In this document: positions 9,377-17,631 of the stretch, one piece after another
Position numbering within the stretch: position 1 is the stretch's first letter
How the letters are laid out: every line of letters starts with the position of its first letter
NCBI GenBank assembly: GCA_009861545.1
Contig: VXME01000125.1
Location: forward strand, 54,119-102,913
DNA from: Acidobacteriota bacterium
Lineage (GTDB): Bacteria; Acidobacteriota; Vicinamibacteria; Vicinamibacterales; UBA8438
Length of the DNA: 48,795 nucleotides
Reading direction: 5' to 3'
Program-made: the position numbers and the translations under genes
The notes under the pieces: generated by a model
What the model saw: the letters and a program-made list of their open reading frames with translations, nothing else
Database searches by the model: none
Told to the model about the DNA's origin: nothing

Positions 9377-10750
9377 TCAGCCGTCGATCAACCAGGCCAG
9401 CATGGACGCCGGGACCGCCATGACGCCGGCGTCTTCGACGTCCAGCTCGGTGCGGGTCGCAACGATGCCGCGCCAGCCGGAAGCGGCCAGGGTTTGCGCC
9501 TCGCGCCGCCAGCGGCCGTCGACGTACTTCGACTCGATGGCGACACCGCCGAATTCGGGACCGACGAAGTCGATCTCCTTGCGGGTCGCGGTTCGGTGGT
9601 AGAGCACGCGGTCGAACTCCGGATAGCTGCCCGGGTGGGCGCGTTCGAAGTTGCGCAACAAGGCCATGCCGATCTGCTGTTGGGAGAGCACGTTCGCATC
9701 GGGCGTGCCCGGTCCGAGGCGTGCGTAGACGGGATCGGTGAAGTAGGCCTTCGCCTGCGCGTTCAGCTTGGGTCGCAACCGGTCCTCCCGGTGGCACGGC
9801 CAGAGAACGAAAGCCTCGCGCAGATCGTCGATGCGCCGCCGCGCGGTGGGTTGCGAAACACCGATGTCGTCCGCGATCGCGGCGTAGTTGAGCGGGGAGC
9901 AGAGACTGTTCGTCATGCGTTCCAGGAACGCGAGGGTCTGCACCCGTGACCACTCGGTGCGCCGGAAGGCGTCGCCGTGGATGACGTCGATCAGACTGCG
10001 CACGAACGCCGGCGCGACCTCGCGGGCGGTCAGGTAGCCGGCGACGGCGGTGGGGAATCCGCCCACCAGCAGGTAGGCGTCCCAGGCGCCGGCCAGCAGA
10101 TCCAGCCAGGGCGCCAGTGCGCGGGCCGCCTCGGCCACCCGTTGCGGGGTCAGGTCCACGGCCCGGAGCCGGCCCACGTCCACCGGCGCCGGCTCCTCGG
10201 CCGTGAGCTGCATGAAGGTCCGGAAACCCATCGGCAGCAGCACCCGGTCCGGATCGCCGGCCGGCCCGCGCCGCCCGGCAAGCGCCTTCACCGATCCCGT
10301 CAGATCCGCGGCCGAGGATCCGGTGATCACCACGGTGTCGGCGCGGAACCGCGCGTCGTTGTCGCGCAGAAACTTGATCCGTTCGGGCCAACCGTCCGTG
10401 ATGCCGGTGATCTCGTCGATGAACCAGAACCGCCGGCCGCCGCGCGGCGTCAACGGCCGCGCAGCCTGGACGAGGCCGCCCAGGTCGTTGGCGCGCCAGC
10501 CGTCGACCGAGGCGTGCAGGATGCGTCTCGGCTCGGCGCCGCCCGCGATCAGGGTCTCTATGGCGCGCTTGACCTCCACCGACTTGCCGACGCGCCGTGG
10601 GCCGCGCAGCACGTACAGTCCGCCCGGCGCGAGGTCGTCGAGCACGCCGGCGGAGTAGCGGAACGGGGCATCGTCGGCGTCCCGCAGGTCCGGATCGTCC
10701 CGCGACCATCCGCGCGGGTTGCGCCACCAGCGGTTGGTCGCCACCAGCAT
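9377..10750 (-). CDS. AAA ATPase with DUF4143-type nuclease-like C-terminus
   Basis: A 457-residue member of the widespread 'ATP-binding protein / DUF4143' group. An N-terminal P-loop GPRRVGKS (near residue 50) and a Walker B-like RFWFIDEIT are followed by an ITGSS sensor segment, a winged-helix stretch (AAIADDIGVSQPTARRRIDDL, split here as AAIADDIGVSQ and PTARRRIDDL), and a C-terminal region with EIDFV and VAIESKY that resembles a PD-(D/E)XK-like core. The function of this family is unsettled; mobile-element and TA-like behaviour has been proposed. ATG 10750 is the first good start after the AT-rich operator region; GTG 10774 is possible. It stands alone next to the palindrome at 10817. Confidence 0.75.
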   Translation of the reverse strand: MLVATNRWWRNPRGWSRDDPDLRDADDAPFRYSAGVLDDLAPGGLYVLRGPRRVGKSVEVKRAIETLIAGGAEPRRILHASVDGWRANDLGGLVQAARPLTPRGGRRFWFIDEITGITDGWPERIKFLRDNDARFRADTVVITGSSAADLTGSVKALAGRRGPAGDPDRVLLPMGFRTFMQLTAEEPAPVDVGRLRAVDLTPQRVAEAARALAPWLDLLAGAWDAYLLVGGFPTAVAGYLTAREVAPAFVRSLIDVIHGDAFRRTEWSRVQTLAFLERMTNSLCSPLNYAAIADDIGVSQPTARRRIDDLREAFVLWPCHREDRLRPKLNAQAKAYFTDPVYARLGPGTPDANVLSQQQIGMALLRNFERAHPGSYPEFDRVLYHRTATRKEIDFVGPEFGGVAIESKYVDGRWRREAQTLAASGWRGIVATRTELDVEDAGVMAVPASMLAWLIDG

Positions 10751-10816
10751 CCGCTGCACGTCGCCCTGTTTCACCGTGGGATCCTCAATGTCTGCGGCAG
10801 GGGTCCGGCCCGCGAC

Positions 10817-10840
10817 TTCGATAATGTATACATTATCGAA
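10817..10840. promoter_or_regulatory. 24-bp perfect palindrome (operator candidate)
   Basis: The half site TTCGATAATGTA is followed directly by its exact reverse complement. It is strongly AT-rich in a GC-rich contig and lies 67 bases upstream of the DUF4143 ATPase start, in the region divergent with the mbl gene. A perfect uninterrupted dyad of this length is typical of a dimeric repressor site. The winged-helix segment of the neighbouring ATPase makes self-control an obvious but untested idea. Confidence 0.6.
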
Positions 10841-10849
10841 CACAATAAG

Positions 10850-10873
10850 TTTGAAAATGTGCTCTTTTTCAAA
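10850..10873. repeat. AT-rich inverted repeat beside the palindrome
   Basis: TTTGAAAA at 10850-10857 is mirrored by TTTTCAAA at 10866-10873 with an 8-base spacer, ten bases from the 24-bp palindrome. Together they form an AT-rich island of about 60 bases that probably holds the promoter and operator of the DUF4143 gene. The remaining intergenic DNA up to 10998 shows nothing else I can identify. Confidence 0.45.
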
Positions 10874-10998
10874 TATCGGAGGTTGGGCCCGGCGCGGTCG
10901 GCCCGATTGCCGCCCGGGTCCGACGACCGGCCGAAGGACAGCGTCGCCTGCGCCGGCACCGTCTCTGCGGCGCAGCTCCATAGTACAATCCGGCCCCG

Positions 10999-11922
10999 GT
11001 GGAGACGATTGCGCGCGGCATCACGTACACCGACCTGCTGCACCGCGGCCGGCCGCGCGTCATCGCGACTGCCATCGTGCAGAGCGCCGCCGGGGTCGCG
11101 CTCATCGATCCGGGTCCGACGTCGTGCCTGGAGACGCTCCGGACGGCGCTCGCCGACGCCGGCATCGCGATCGCCGACGTGCGCGCTCTGCTGCTGACGC
11201 ACATCCATCTCGATCACGCCGGCGCCACCGGATCGCTGCTGCGGGAGAACCCCGACATCGCGGTCTACGTCCACGAGCGGGGCGCACCGCACATGATCGA
11301 CCCGTCGAAGCTGCTCGCCAGCGCCGCGCGGCTCTACGGCGACGAGATGGACGAGCTCTGGGGGGCCTTCCTGCCGGTGCCCGAGGCCAACGTGCGGGTG
11401 CTCGCCGGCGGGGAACGCATCGGGGCGGCGGACCGCAGGTTCGAGGTCGCCTACACGCCGGGGCACGCCTCCCACCACGTCAGCTTCCTCGACCGCGAGA
11501 GCGGCATCGCCTTCGTCGGCGACGTCGCCGGCGTCCGGACCGGCCACGAGCTCTTCGTGCTGCCGCCCACGCCCCCGCCCGACATCGACGTCGAAGTCTG
11601 GGGGCAGAGCATCGAGCTTGTCCGGCAGTGGCGCGCGTCGACCCTGCTGGTCACCCACTTCGGCGCGCACCACGATCCGGAAAAGCACCTCGACGCCATG
11701 CAGACCCACCTGACCACGATGACCGACATCGCGCGGGAGTGCATCACGGCGGGGGGCGGCGCTTCGGAACAGCAGAGCCGCTTCGTCGACGAGATGCGCG
11801 CCTACATCGAGCAGCACATCCCGGCCGACGAGGCGGGCCTCTACGGCACCGCGGCGCCGCTCGATCAGTGCTTCCTCGGCCTCGCGCGCTACTGGCGCAA
11901 GCGCGGGGTGACGGGCGAGTAG
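10999..11922 (+). CDS. Metallo-beta-lactamase-fold hydrolase ('mbl')
   Basis: A 307-residue MBL-fold protein. The metal motif THIHLDHAG (HxHxDH) lies near residue 72, the second histidine is in YTPGHASHH, the bridging aspartate is in FVGDVAG, and a later VTHFGAHH supplies the last ligand. It fits the glyoxalase-II-like/RNase Z-like hydrolase branch with a C-terminal helical extension; the substrate is unknown. The start is GTG 10999. Its 3' end matters for the whole locus: partial copies of it recur at 32741-32799 and 34031-34206. It converges on the DUF499 gene with a 17-base gap. Confidence 0.85.
   Translation: METIARGITYTDLLHRGRPRVIATAIVQSAAGVALIDPGPTSCLETLRTALADAGIAIADVRALLLTHIHLDHAGATGSLLRENPDIAVYVHERGAPHMIDPSKLLASAARLYGDEMDELWGAFLPVPEANVRVLAGGERIGAADRRFEVAYTPGHASHHVSFLDRESGIAFVGDVAGVRTGHELFVLPPTPPPDIDVEVWGQSIELVRQWRASTLLVTHFGAHHDPEKHLDAMQTHLTTMTDIARECITAGGGASEQQSRFVDEMRAYIEQHIPADEAGLYGTAAPLDQCFLGLARYWRKRGVTGE
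11868..11917 (+). repeat. Direct repeat 1: 3' end of mbl (intact copy)
   Basis: These fifty bases at the 3' end of the intact mbl gene recur in the same orientation at 32741-32790 with one mismatch (43 bases in a row identical, 11875-11917 and 32748-32790) and at 34152-34201 with three mismatches. The copies bracket the defence island on its left and right sides. Confidence 0.85.
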
Positions 11923-11939
11923 CGGCGGGAATCGACCGC

Positions 11940-14900
11940 TCAGCGCTTCAGGCGCAGGTCGGGGCTGACCTCGCGGAGCAGGTCGTCGATCGACGCGACA
12001 GTGTCCGCATCGACGTCCTTGCCGCCGTCGCCGAGCGCGACATCGAGCCGGAACTCCAGCGACACGCCGGCCGCGGACTTCACGATGTCCGGCAGCACGT
12101 CGATCAGGTCCTGCAGGGCGGCCGGATCGAGCACCGCGGAGCACCTGTACGCGGCCCGCGACTCGGCCGCCTTCGGTGTGGCGGAGGACGGTTCGAACGC
12201 GATGGGGGGCCTCAGGACCACCGCCGCCGCGCCGGCAACGTCACACGGCCACGCGTCGCTGCCGGGCGTCGTTTCCAGCCAACGAGACGCGATCGCGTCG
12301 TCGACCGCGCGGCGCAGCACCGTCCACGGGAGGGGACGGCCTTCCTGACCGGCCAGGGCGACGGAAAGCGCCAGGACTGTCGCTTCACCGGACGTCCAGG
12401 CGTCGGGGAGGGCGTCCACCATGAGGCGCTGCACCGGCAGCGGGTCCAGCGGCGCCCGCAACGTGGCGGCGGGGGTCAGGACGCCGGCCGGCAGCGGCTC
12501 GCCCTGGAAGCTGGCCGGTCCGTTGAGCAGCCACAGACCGCCCCGCCGCACCGCCTGCGCGACGGCCGCTTCGACCGCGCCAGGGGCGCACGCCGGGATG
12601 TCGACCGGCTCGTCGTAGCCTTCGCGCGGCGTCATCACCGTCCGCCCGCCGGCGAAGTAGTCGATGACGGCGGCGACGGTGATCGACTCGCCCTCCCAGA
12701 GCCGGGGCAGGATTCCCGGCGCCAGGATGCTCGCATCGAGGTTGGACAGCGTGGCCGCGCCCGGGAGGAAGAGCTCCAGGGCCGGTTCCGCGCGCGCCGC
12801 CTCGTCCACCGGCGTCCGCCACCACGTCCGGACCGTGCGGTCGGGCCGCGGGAGCGACGCTACGAACAGGCCGTCCTGCACGCCGCGGTCGATGGTGGCG
12901 AGGATCTCCTGCACGCGGAGCATCTTCGGCAGCCGCGGGTGCTCGGCGAACGCGCTCGTCAGGTCCTTCACGCGTCGCGACGGCTCGTCGTCGCGCCACA
13001 GGTCGTACGGCCCGCCCGGCAACAGCGCCTCGGCGTTGATCGCCGTCTCCTGGATGCGCGCACGGCGGTCGGCCTTGACCGTCGCGAACAACGGGTCCGA
13101 GCCGACCGTCACCCGGAACGCCTGGACCTCGTTCTGCGGGTTCGCGGTCACGACGATCGTCCACGCCTGCCGAATTGCTTCCGGCATCCTGCGGCGGGCC
13201 TCTTCGGTCCAGGTCGCCAGCATGTCCTCGCGCACCGGGTCCTGCGGCTGCCCCTTGAGCTGTTGCTGCACGTCGTCCCAGCCGAGATACTCGCGGACGC
13301 GCAGGCGGGCCACGTCGAGCCCGTCGGTCGACGGCGCCACCAGCACGACGGCGTTGCGACGGATGCGGGGGCGATCCGGCCCGGTCGTCTCGTCGATGAA
13401 GCGGCGCGCCGCGCGGCTGGGCCGGCCGGCGTTCGAGACGGCCGCCGGCGGCAGGACGGCGAAGTGGAACTCGCCATCGTCCTCGACGTCGCGGGGCCGC
13501 TCCGGCAGCATGTGCACCCGCGCGCCGAACGCCCGCGTTCCCTGGGTCAGGCTCTTCGTCGCCCGGACCTCGGCCAGCAGCTTCAGCTCCACCGCTTCCG
13601 CCGTCACGCGGTTGGCGCAGGCGTCGTCGTACATCTGCTTCAGGTTGGGCCGGTCGCCGAGCCGCCACGCCTTCGGCAGCGGCGGCGGCCCGCCGTCCGG
13701 CGCCGGGTCGCTGCCGAACTCGTTCTCGTCCAGGAACCACGACAGCTCCGTCCAGCGGCGCAGCCCCTGCTCCAGCGCGATGCGGTCGGGGCGCGTCGCG
13801 CCCACGAGCCCGATCAGATCCCGCGTGTGCGCCTTCCGGCCGATCGGTTGCGAGCTGAGGAACACGGTGCAGACCGCCTGCTCCACTTCGCGGCCTCGCA
13901 GTCCCGCCTGCTCGTCCTGGATGGCCCGCGCCTTGGCCAGCTCGCCCTCGAGGATCGCGGCCCAATCGTGACCGCGGCTCTCGGTCACCTCGCGCGTGGC
14001 GATGCCGGTCAGCTCGCGGGCCGCCTCGGCGATGCCATTCCGGTCAGGTGCCGGCAGGAAGACGTTGGGCCCGACCAGGGGCGCCGTGTCCCAAGGCTCC
14101 GCGTCCCGCAAGGCGATGGCGAACGTCCGCAGGGTGCCGCGCGTCCGCTGGAAGCGATCGAGCTGCGTCCACCGTACGTAGAAGAGGTCGGTCAGGTCAG
14201 GGTGGAAGGGATACCCGCGGGCGAAGCGCTCCTCGGCCGTCCTGCGGTCCTTGCGAACCGTGTCGTCCACCGCGGCAAGGTTGCGCACCGCGGTCGTCAC
14301 GTGCGGCAGGAACGCATCGGCGTCGGCGATCGACGCGGGAGTGAAGAAACGCCGGCGCAGCACCTCGGCCACGTCCTCCTTCTGGACCGGCTGGACGCCT
14401 TCCTCCTTCTGTCGATTGAAGATCTCGCCGATCTGCGCGCTGATCGCCTTGCCGGTATCGTCGCTCTTGTCCAGGTCCGAAGCGAGCAGCGACGCCACCA
14501 GCGCGCAGCGGTCGACCTTCGTCACCGCCTGGCACAGATACTGGAAGAAGTCGATCAGCCGGCCGCGCCACGCCTCGTCCACGGCGACCTTGCCGCGCGC
14601 GAACATCAGCACCTCGTCGATCAACACGAGCGTCGCCAACCCCTCGGCCTGTGGCCGCGCCAGCAGATCGACCAGCAGGGGTTCGGCCGGCGCCGTCTCG
14701 CGCTCCTCGTCCCGGCCCTCGGCGTGCAGCGCCCGGACCCCGACCGTGCCGGCAATCTGGAAGGCGAGCACGCTCCATGGATGCTTCAGCCAGCGCAGCT
14801 CGCCCCGCGGCCCGCGCACCTCCATTCCCTTCTCGACGTCCAGCTTGTCGAAGGCGAGCGCGGCGACGCGCGCCGGCGGCAGGGCGGCGCCGGCGTCGGA

Positions 14901-15278
14901 CCTGAACTGCTCCACCGCCGGCAGGTCAGGCAGCGCCGCCGGATCGTGCGCGAGATGGCGCAGCGCCACCAGGGTGTGGGTCTTGCCGCCGCCGTAAGTC
15001 AGCTCGAGCTGCCGGACCGCCTTCGTGTTCCGGCCCGCGAGCCGGAGCAGGACGTCCCGCGCCAGCTCGCGCAGCGCGAAGGTCGGGTAGGTCAGCGCGA
15101 AGAAGCGAGCGGGATCCTCGTATATCGGCCGCACCCCCCGCTGCATCATCACGTCGTGCAGGTCGGCGGCGAAATCGGCCAGCGACAGCTCGCCGGTGCG
15201 CACGTCGTCGCGCAGCTTCACGACGCGGTGCCAGGGGGTCCAGGGGAGCTTCTGGGGCATTTTCTGCATCTCGTTCAA
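11940..15278 (-). CDS. DUF499 ATPase of a defence operon
   Basis: A 1112-residue protein matching DUF499, a large P-loop ATPase family that recurs with DUF1156 methylases in defence islands. The N-terminal ATPase has Walker A in ELTYGGGKTHT (residues 95-102) and Walker B in TLVLIDEVLMF. The C-terminal ~500 residues have no motif I recognise. The start is uncertain: TTG 15278 overlaps the upstream TOPRIM gene stop by four bases (TTGA), a coupling pattern also seen in this operon as GTGA; ATG 15269 is the alternative. No ribosome binding site is obvious for either. It is the last gene of the long minus-strand defence run. By analogy with PglY/BrxC-like ATPases it may act as a regulatory motor, which is inference. 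Confidence 0.82.
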   Translation of the reverse strand: MNEMQKMPQKLPWTPWHRVVKLRDDVRTGELSLADFAADLHDVMMQRGVRPIYEDPARFFALTYPTFALRELARDVLLRLAGRNTKAVRQLELTYGGGKTHTLVALRHLAHDPAALPDLPAVEQFRSDAGAALPPARVAALAFDKLDVEKGMEVRGPRGELRWLKHPWSVLAFQIAGTVGVRALHAEGRDEERETAPAEPLLVDLLARPQAEGLATLVLIDEVLMFARGKVAVDEAWRGRLIDFFQYLCQAVTKVDRCALVASLLASDLDKSDDTGKAISAQIGEIFNRQKEEGVQPVQKEDVAEVLRRRFFTPASIADADAFLPHVTTAVRNLAAVDDTVRKDRRTAEERFARGYPFHPDLTDLFYVRWTQLDRFQRTRGTLRTFAIALRDAEPWDTAPLVGPNVFLPAPDRNGIAEAARELTGIATREVTESRGHDWAAILEGELAKARAIQDEQAGLRGREVEQAVCTVFLSSQPIGRKAHTRDLIGLVGATRPDRIALEQGLRRWTELSWFLDENEFGSDPAPDGGPPPLPKAWRLGDRPNLKQMYDDACANRVTAEAVELKLLAEVRATKSLTQGTRAFGARVHMLPERPRDVEDDGEFHFAVLPPAAVSNAGRPSRAARRFIDETTGPDRPRIRRNAVVLVAPSTDGLDVARLRVREYLGWDDVQQQLKGQPQDPVREDMLATWTEEARRRMPEAIRQAWTIVVTANPQNEVQAFRVTVGSDPLFATVKADRRARIQETAINAEALLPGGPYDLWRDDEPSRRVKDLTSAFAEHPRLPKMLRVQEILATIDRGVQDGLFVASLPRPDRTVRTWWRTPVDEAARAEPALELFLPGAATLSNLDASILAPGILPRLWEGESITVAAVIDYFAGGRTVMTPREGYDEPVDIPACAPGAVEAAVAQAVRRGGLWLLNGPASFQGEPLPAGVLTPAATLRAPLDPLPVQRLMVDALPDAWTSGEATVLALSVALAGQEGRPLPWTVLRRAVDDAIASRWLETTPGSDAWPCDVAGAAAVVLRPPIAFEPSSATPKAAESRAAYRCSAVLDPAALQDLIDVLPDIVKSAAGVSLEFRLDVALGDGGKDVDADTVASIDDLLREVSPDLRLKR

Positions 15279-15859
15279 TCGCGGCGGACGATGGCCTCGA
15301 GCCGCCGGGCCAGGGCGTCGAAATCATCAGGGCACTTCTGGCGGATCGCGCCGATTCGGCGGCTCGCTTCCTGACCCAGAGTGGTGCGCCATTCTCCAGG
15401 GCCATAGGTCAAGCCACGCTCTTCAGCCAGCACATCAAAGTACCGCTCCTTGACGTGGACTTCCGTACGGACGTCAATCCAGCGCCAGCCCTTGGGGAGC
15501 TCCAGACCGGCGAGAATCCAGGTTTCAATCTCCTCCCAGGCATTCTCGGCGACGAACACGTGAGCGCCATCGAACTCCGATTCGACCCGCGCTTCGATCT
15601 CGTCGAGTCGTTGGCGCCGTCCGACGACGCCATCTCGGTCGATGCACAGAATGAAGATGTCCGTCATGCCTCCGTGCTGCCTGACGACCTCCAGTATGCG
15701 TTCCGGTTTCAACGCTTCGTTAACGCCGCCAAGGACGGGATCCCGGCACACCTCAATTGTGACTCTCGGTCTGCCGATCGTTCTGAACAACTTAGAAAAG
15801 AGAGGCTTCAGGATATACTGGTCCTTGCGAAAATCCTCAGGAATGACCAGGACGTTCAC
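15275..15859 (-). CDS. TOPRIM-like partner of the AAA ATPase (AriB-like candidate)
   Basis: A protein of about 194 residues beginning at GTG 15859, whose first bases overlap the AAA ATPase stop (GTGA). It opens with VLVIPEDFRKD, where Glu could replace the VEG glutamate of TOPRIM domains. IFILCIDRDG follows near residue 75, carrying the DxD pair, and then NAWEEIETWILAGLEL. This is the layout of the small TOPRIM-like proteins (DUF4276/DUF4435 neighbourhood) that pair with ABC-type ATPases. In PARIS, the analogous AriB is a nuclease released on infection. The identity with AriB itself is not shown; the pairing, coupling and location support an effector role. Confidence 0.6.
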   Translation of the reverse strand: MNVLVIPEDFRKDQYILKPLFSKLFRTIGRPRVTIEVCRDPVLGGVNEALKPERILEVVRQHGGMTDIFILCIDRDGVVGRRQRLDEIEARVESEFDGAHVFVAENAWEEIETWILAGLELPKGWRWIDVRTEVHVKERYFDVLAEERGLTYGPGEWRTTLGQEASRRIGAIRQKCPDDFDALARRLEAIVRRD

Positions 15860-17157
15860 GCTTCGACCCCTTCGCCCTCGGGGTGCTCTTCGGTGAAGGA
15901 AAGCGCGGTCTCCATCCAACCGCCAGTCAGTAGGCGTCCCAACCCTTGGGTCTTCCGCAACTCCTCGGCGTTGGGCAGTCCTGCTACCGGGCGGATGATC
16001 GAGTCGGCCGCGTCCTCGAGACGGCCAACGACGGAAGTGTTCCCGAACGTGCTGTCGTTGACAAACGCGAGCAGACCCGGTGAGTGGGTGGTCGTAACTA
16101 CCTGAACGTCACCCTTCGCGGTCTGCTTCTCGATGAGCTCGAGGAGCAACCACTGCCGTGCGGGATGGATGCCGTTGTCGATCTCCTCGAAAAAGTACAT
16201 CCCTCTCGAATCTTCTGCCAGGAGAGACGCCAACATGGCCAGGAAGCGCAACGTACCGTCGGATACGCTGTAGGCGGACAGTGCCCGTTGGTCCTTTTCG
16301 CGGATCACGAGCTGGACGAGCCCCGTGATCTTGTCGACCGGAAACTCGAAGTCCCTCACATCCATCGGTGTGAGTTCGCGGACCCAACTGACCAGGGCGT
16401 CCTTGCGTTTCGGATCGTTGCAGACCTTCCGCAGCACTGTCGGCAGGTTCTCGCCCCGGTCGCCCAGAACAGTCTGGCCGGGAAAAGCGGGCTGCCGCAT
16501 GCGTTCCGGACTCAAGTCAAGGAACCGCATACTGGCCAAGGTGTCGATTGCTCTTTGTGCAGAGTCCTTGTGAGACCGAGCCACCCACTTGTGCTCTTGG
16601 ATTTGTGTCAACGCCGGCTGATCCGGGCGCACGGCGAGCCGATCTCCGAACTTGCGCTGCCCCCTGGTCTTGGCCATGCGAAGCAGCAGGTGCGCATCGT
16701 CGCCTTGCGCGTGCACCGGGTCTCCATGACCCGGATGACTTGTGTAGATTGTCCCGAACGCCGACAGCTCTTCTCGCGTTACTCGAAAACCGCCGGAATT
16801 GCGCTCGTCGCGGGAGACTTCGATCAAGTACCTGTCCATCCAATAGGGGGTCTTCTTTTTGGGCTTCAGGTCTACGGACAGGCGGAAACGCTTCCCGTGT
16901 TCGACGTTCCCGAGGCGGCTGACTTCATTGGGGGCGCCGCGAATCGATGTCCATTCAGGTTGGCCACCGGACCCATATTTTCCACCGATGATTTCGGACA
17001 GCGTGTAGCCGCGCCCGACACCGTGGAGGAACCGAAAAGCGTCCCGGATGTTGCTCTTGCCGCTTGCGTTCGCGCCTACGATCACCGTGAATGGACCGAC
17101 GCGCAGCGTCTCGTTGATAAAGTTCTTGAAGTCGACGAGTCGTAGGGAGGTGATCAT
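15856..17157 (-). CDS. ABC-type AAA_21 ATPase (AriA-like candidate)
   Basis: A 433-residue SMC/RecF-like ATPase. Walker A is GANASGKS near residue 30, the signature-like region SVSDGTLRFLAMLASL lies near 310, Walker B is in MYFFEEIDNGIHP, and the His switch is in VTTTHSPGLL. Such stand-alone ATPases work with a nuclease partner as abortive defence, and here the TOPRIM gene follows with a 4-base overlap. ATG 17157 is chosen because residues upstream are shadow sequence from the vapC remnant. The pair sits inside a DUF499/DUF1156 operon rather than alone. Confidence 0.78.
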   Translation of the reverse strand: MITSLRLVDFKNFINETLRVGPFTVIVGANASGKSNIRDAFRFLHGVGRGYTLSEIIGGKYGSGGQPEWTSIRGAPNEVSRLGNVEHGKRFRLSVDLKPKKKTPYWMDRYLIEVSRDERNSGGFRVTREELSAFGTIYTSHPGHGDPVHAQGDDAHLLLRMAKTRGQRKFGDRLAVRPDQPALTQIQEHKWVARSHKDSAQRAIDTLASMRFLDLSPERMRQPAFPGQTVLGDRGENLPTVLRKVCNDPKRKDALVSWVRELTPMDVRDFEFPVDKITGLVQLVIREKDQRALSAYSVSDGTLRFLAMLASLLAEDSRGMYFFEEIDNGIHPARQWLLLELIEKQTAKGDVQVVTTTHSPGLLAFVNDSTFGNTSVVGRLEDAADSIIRPVAGLPNAEELRKTQGLGRLLTGGWMETALSFTEEHPEGEGVEA

Positions 17158-17159
17158 GG

Positions 17160-17339
17160 CTCTTCTCCCGGAAGGACTTCCCGACTCGGCTCTCTTCGCC
17201 TGTGCGCCGGCCGCGCCAGATCTCCTCGACGGAGGTCGCGCACGCTCAGAGCTCCGCACCCGTTCGTTTCAGGGTACCCAATCGGCCGGCCACGGGTTGC
17301 GTCGATGAGCACGGTCGAATCGAGCAGCAGGCGAGTCAT
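17160..17339 (-). pseudogene. vapC: Decayed VapC (PIN-domain toxin) remnant
   Basis: The 5' end encodes MTRLLLDSTVLIDATRGRP, the classic start of a PIN-domain toxin with the first catalytic Asp. Soon after, the frame is lost: the +1 frame continues with CATSVEEIWRGRRTGEES, which carries the conserved Glu helix (SVEEIWRG) of VapC. The rest of the domain, with the later acidic residues, is absent because the AAA ATPase gene begins at 17157. It follows the vapB remnant by three bases in the normal vapB-vapC order. It cannot encode an active toxin. Confidence 0.65.
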
Positions 17340-17342
17340 TAC

Positions 17343-17585
17343 TCAACCTGCCCGTCGCGGGTCGGCATGACGCTGTCGCCGTGTCCACGCCGCGGAATCC
17401 GTGTCCCACTCGTGGCCGGTATCGGGCAGACCACCTAGCGTGGCTTCGATGTTATCCCAATGCCGTTCGTGCTCGATCGAGACCACGCCGCAAGAGTTCC
17501 GCGATGAGCGTACTTCGCGCCGCGGACCCGCTCGCCGGGTGATCTCGTCGACGAGATCGACGTCCAGTGCGATGCGCAAACGCAT
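17343..17585 (-). pseudogene. vapB: VapB-type antitoxin with two compensating frameshifts
   Basis: The N-terminus MRLRIALDVDLVDEITRRAG and the C-terminus RHWDNIEATLGGLPDTGHEWD are in one frame and match VapB antitoxins. The middle is not: in frame it reads RSSRNSCGVVSIEHE, while the alternative frame reads ARSTLIAELLRRGLDRAR, the expected amphipathic DNA-binding segment. One indel and a second opposite indel therefore restore the frame after about 20 residues. The product would be full length but with a scrambled centre. With its vapC partner truncated, the module is probably dead. ATG 17585 is used. Confidence 0.6.
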
Positions 17586-17631
17586 GGGCCGGAAAACTAG
17601 CACGATGCGCACCCATCGTCCATTCGCGTGG

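Noticed and set aside
10817-10873. The two dyads as transcription terminators
   Set aside because: They lie upstream of both flanking genes in a divergent region and lack the GC-rich stem and T-run pattern.
10719-15374. A 1551-residue plus-strand open frame across the DUF499 gene
   Set aside because: It is the antisense shadow of DUF499 in GC-rich DNA: Arg/Gly/Pro/His-rich, with no domain, while the minus strand has a clear Walker ATPase.
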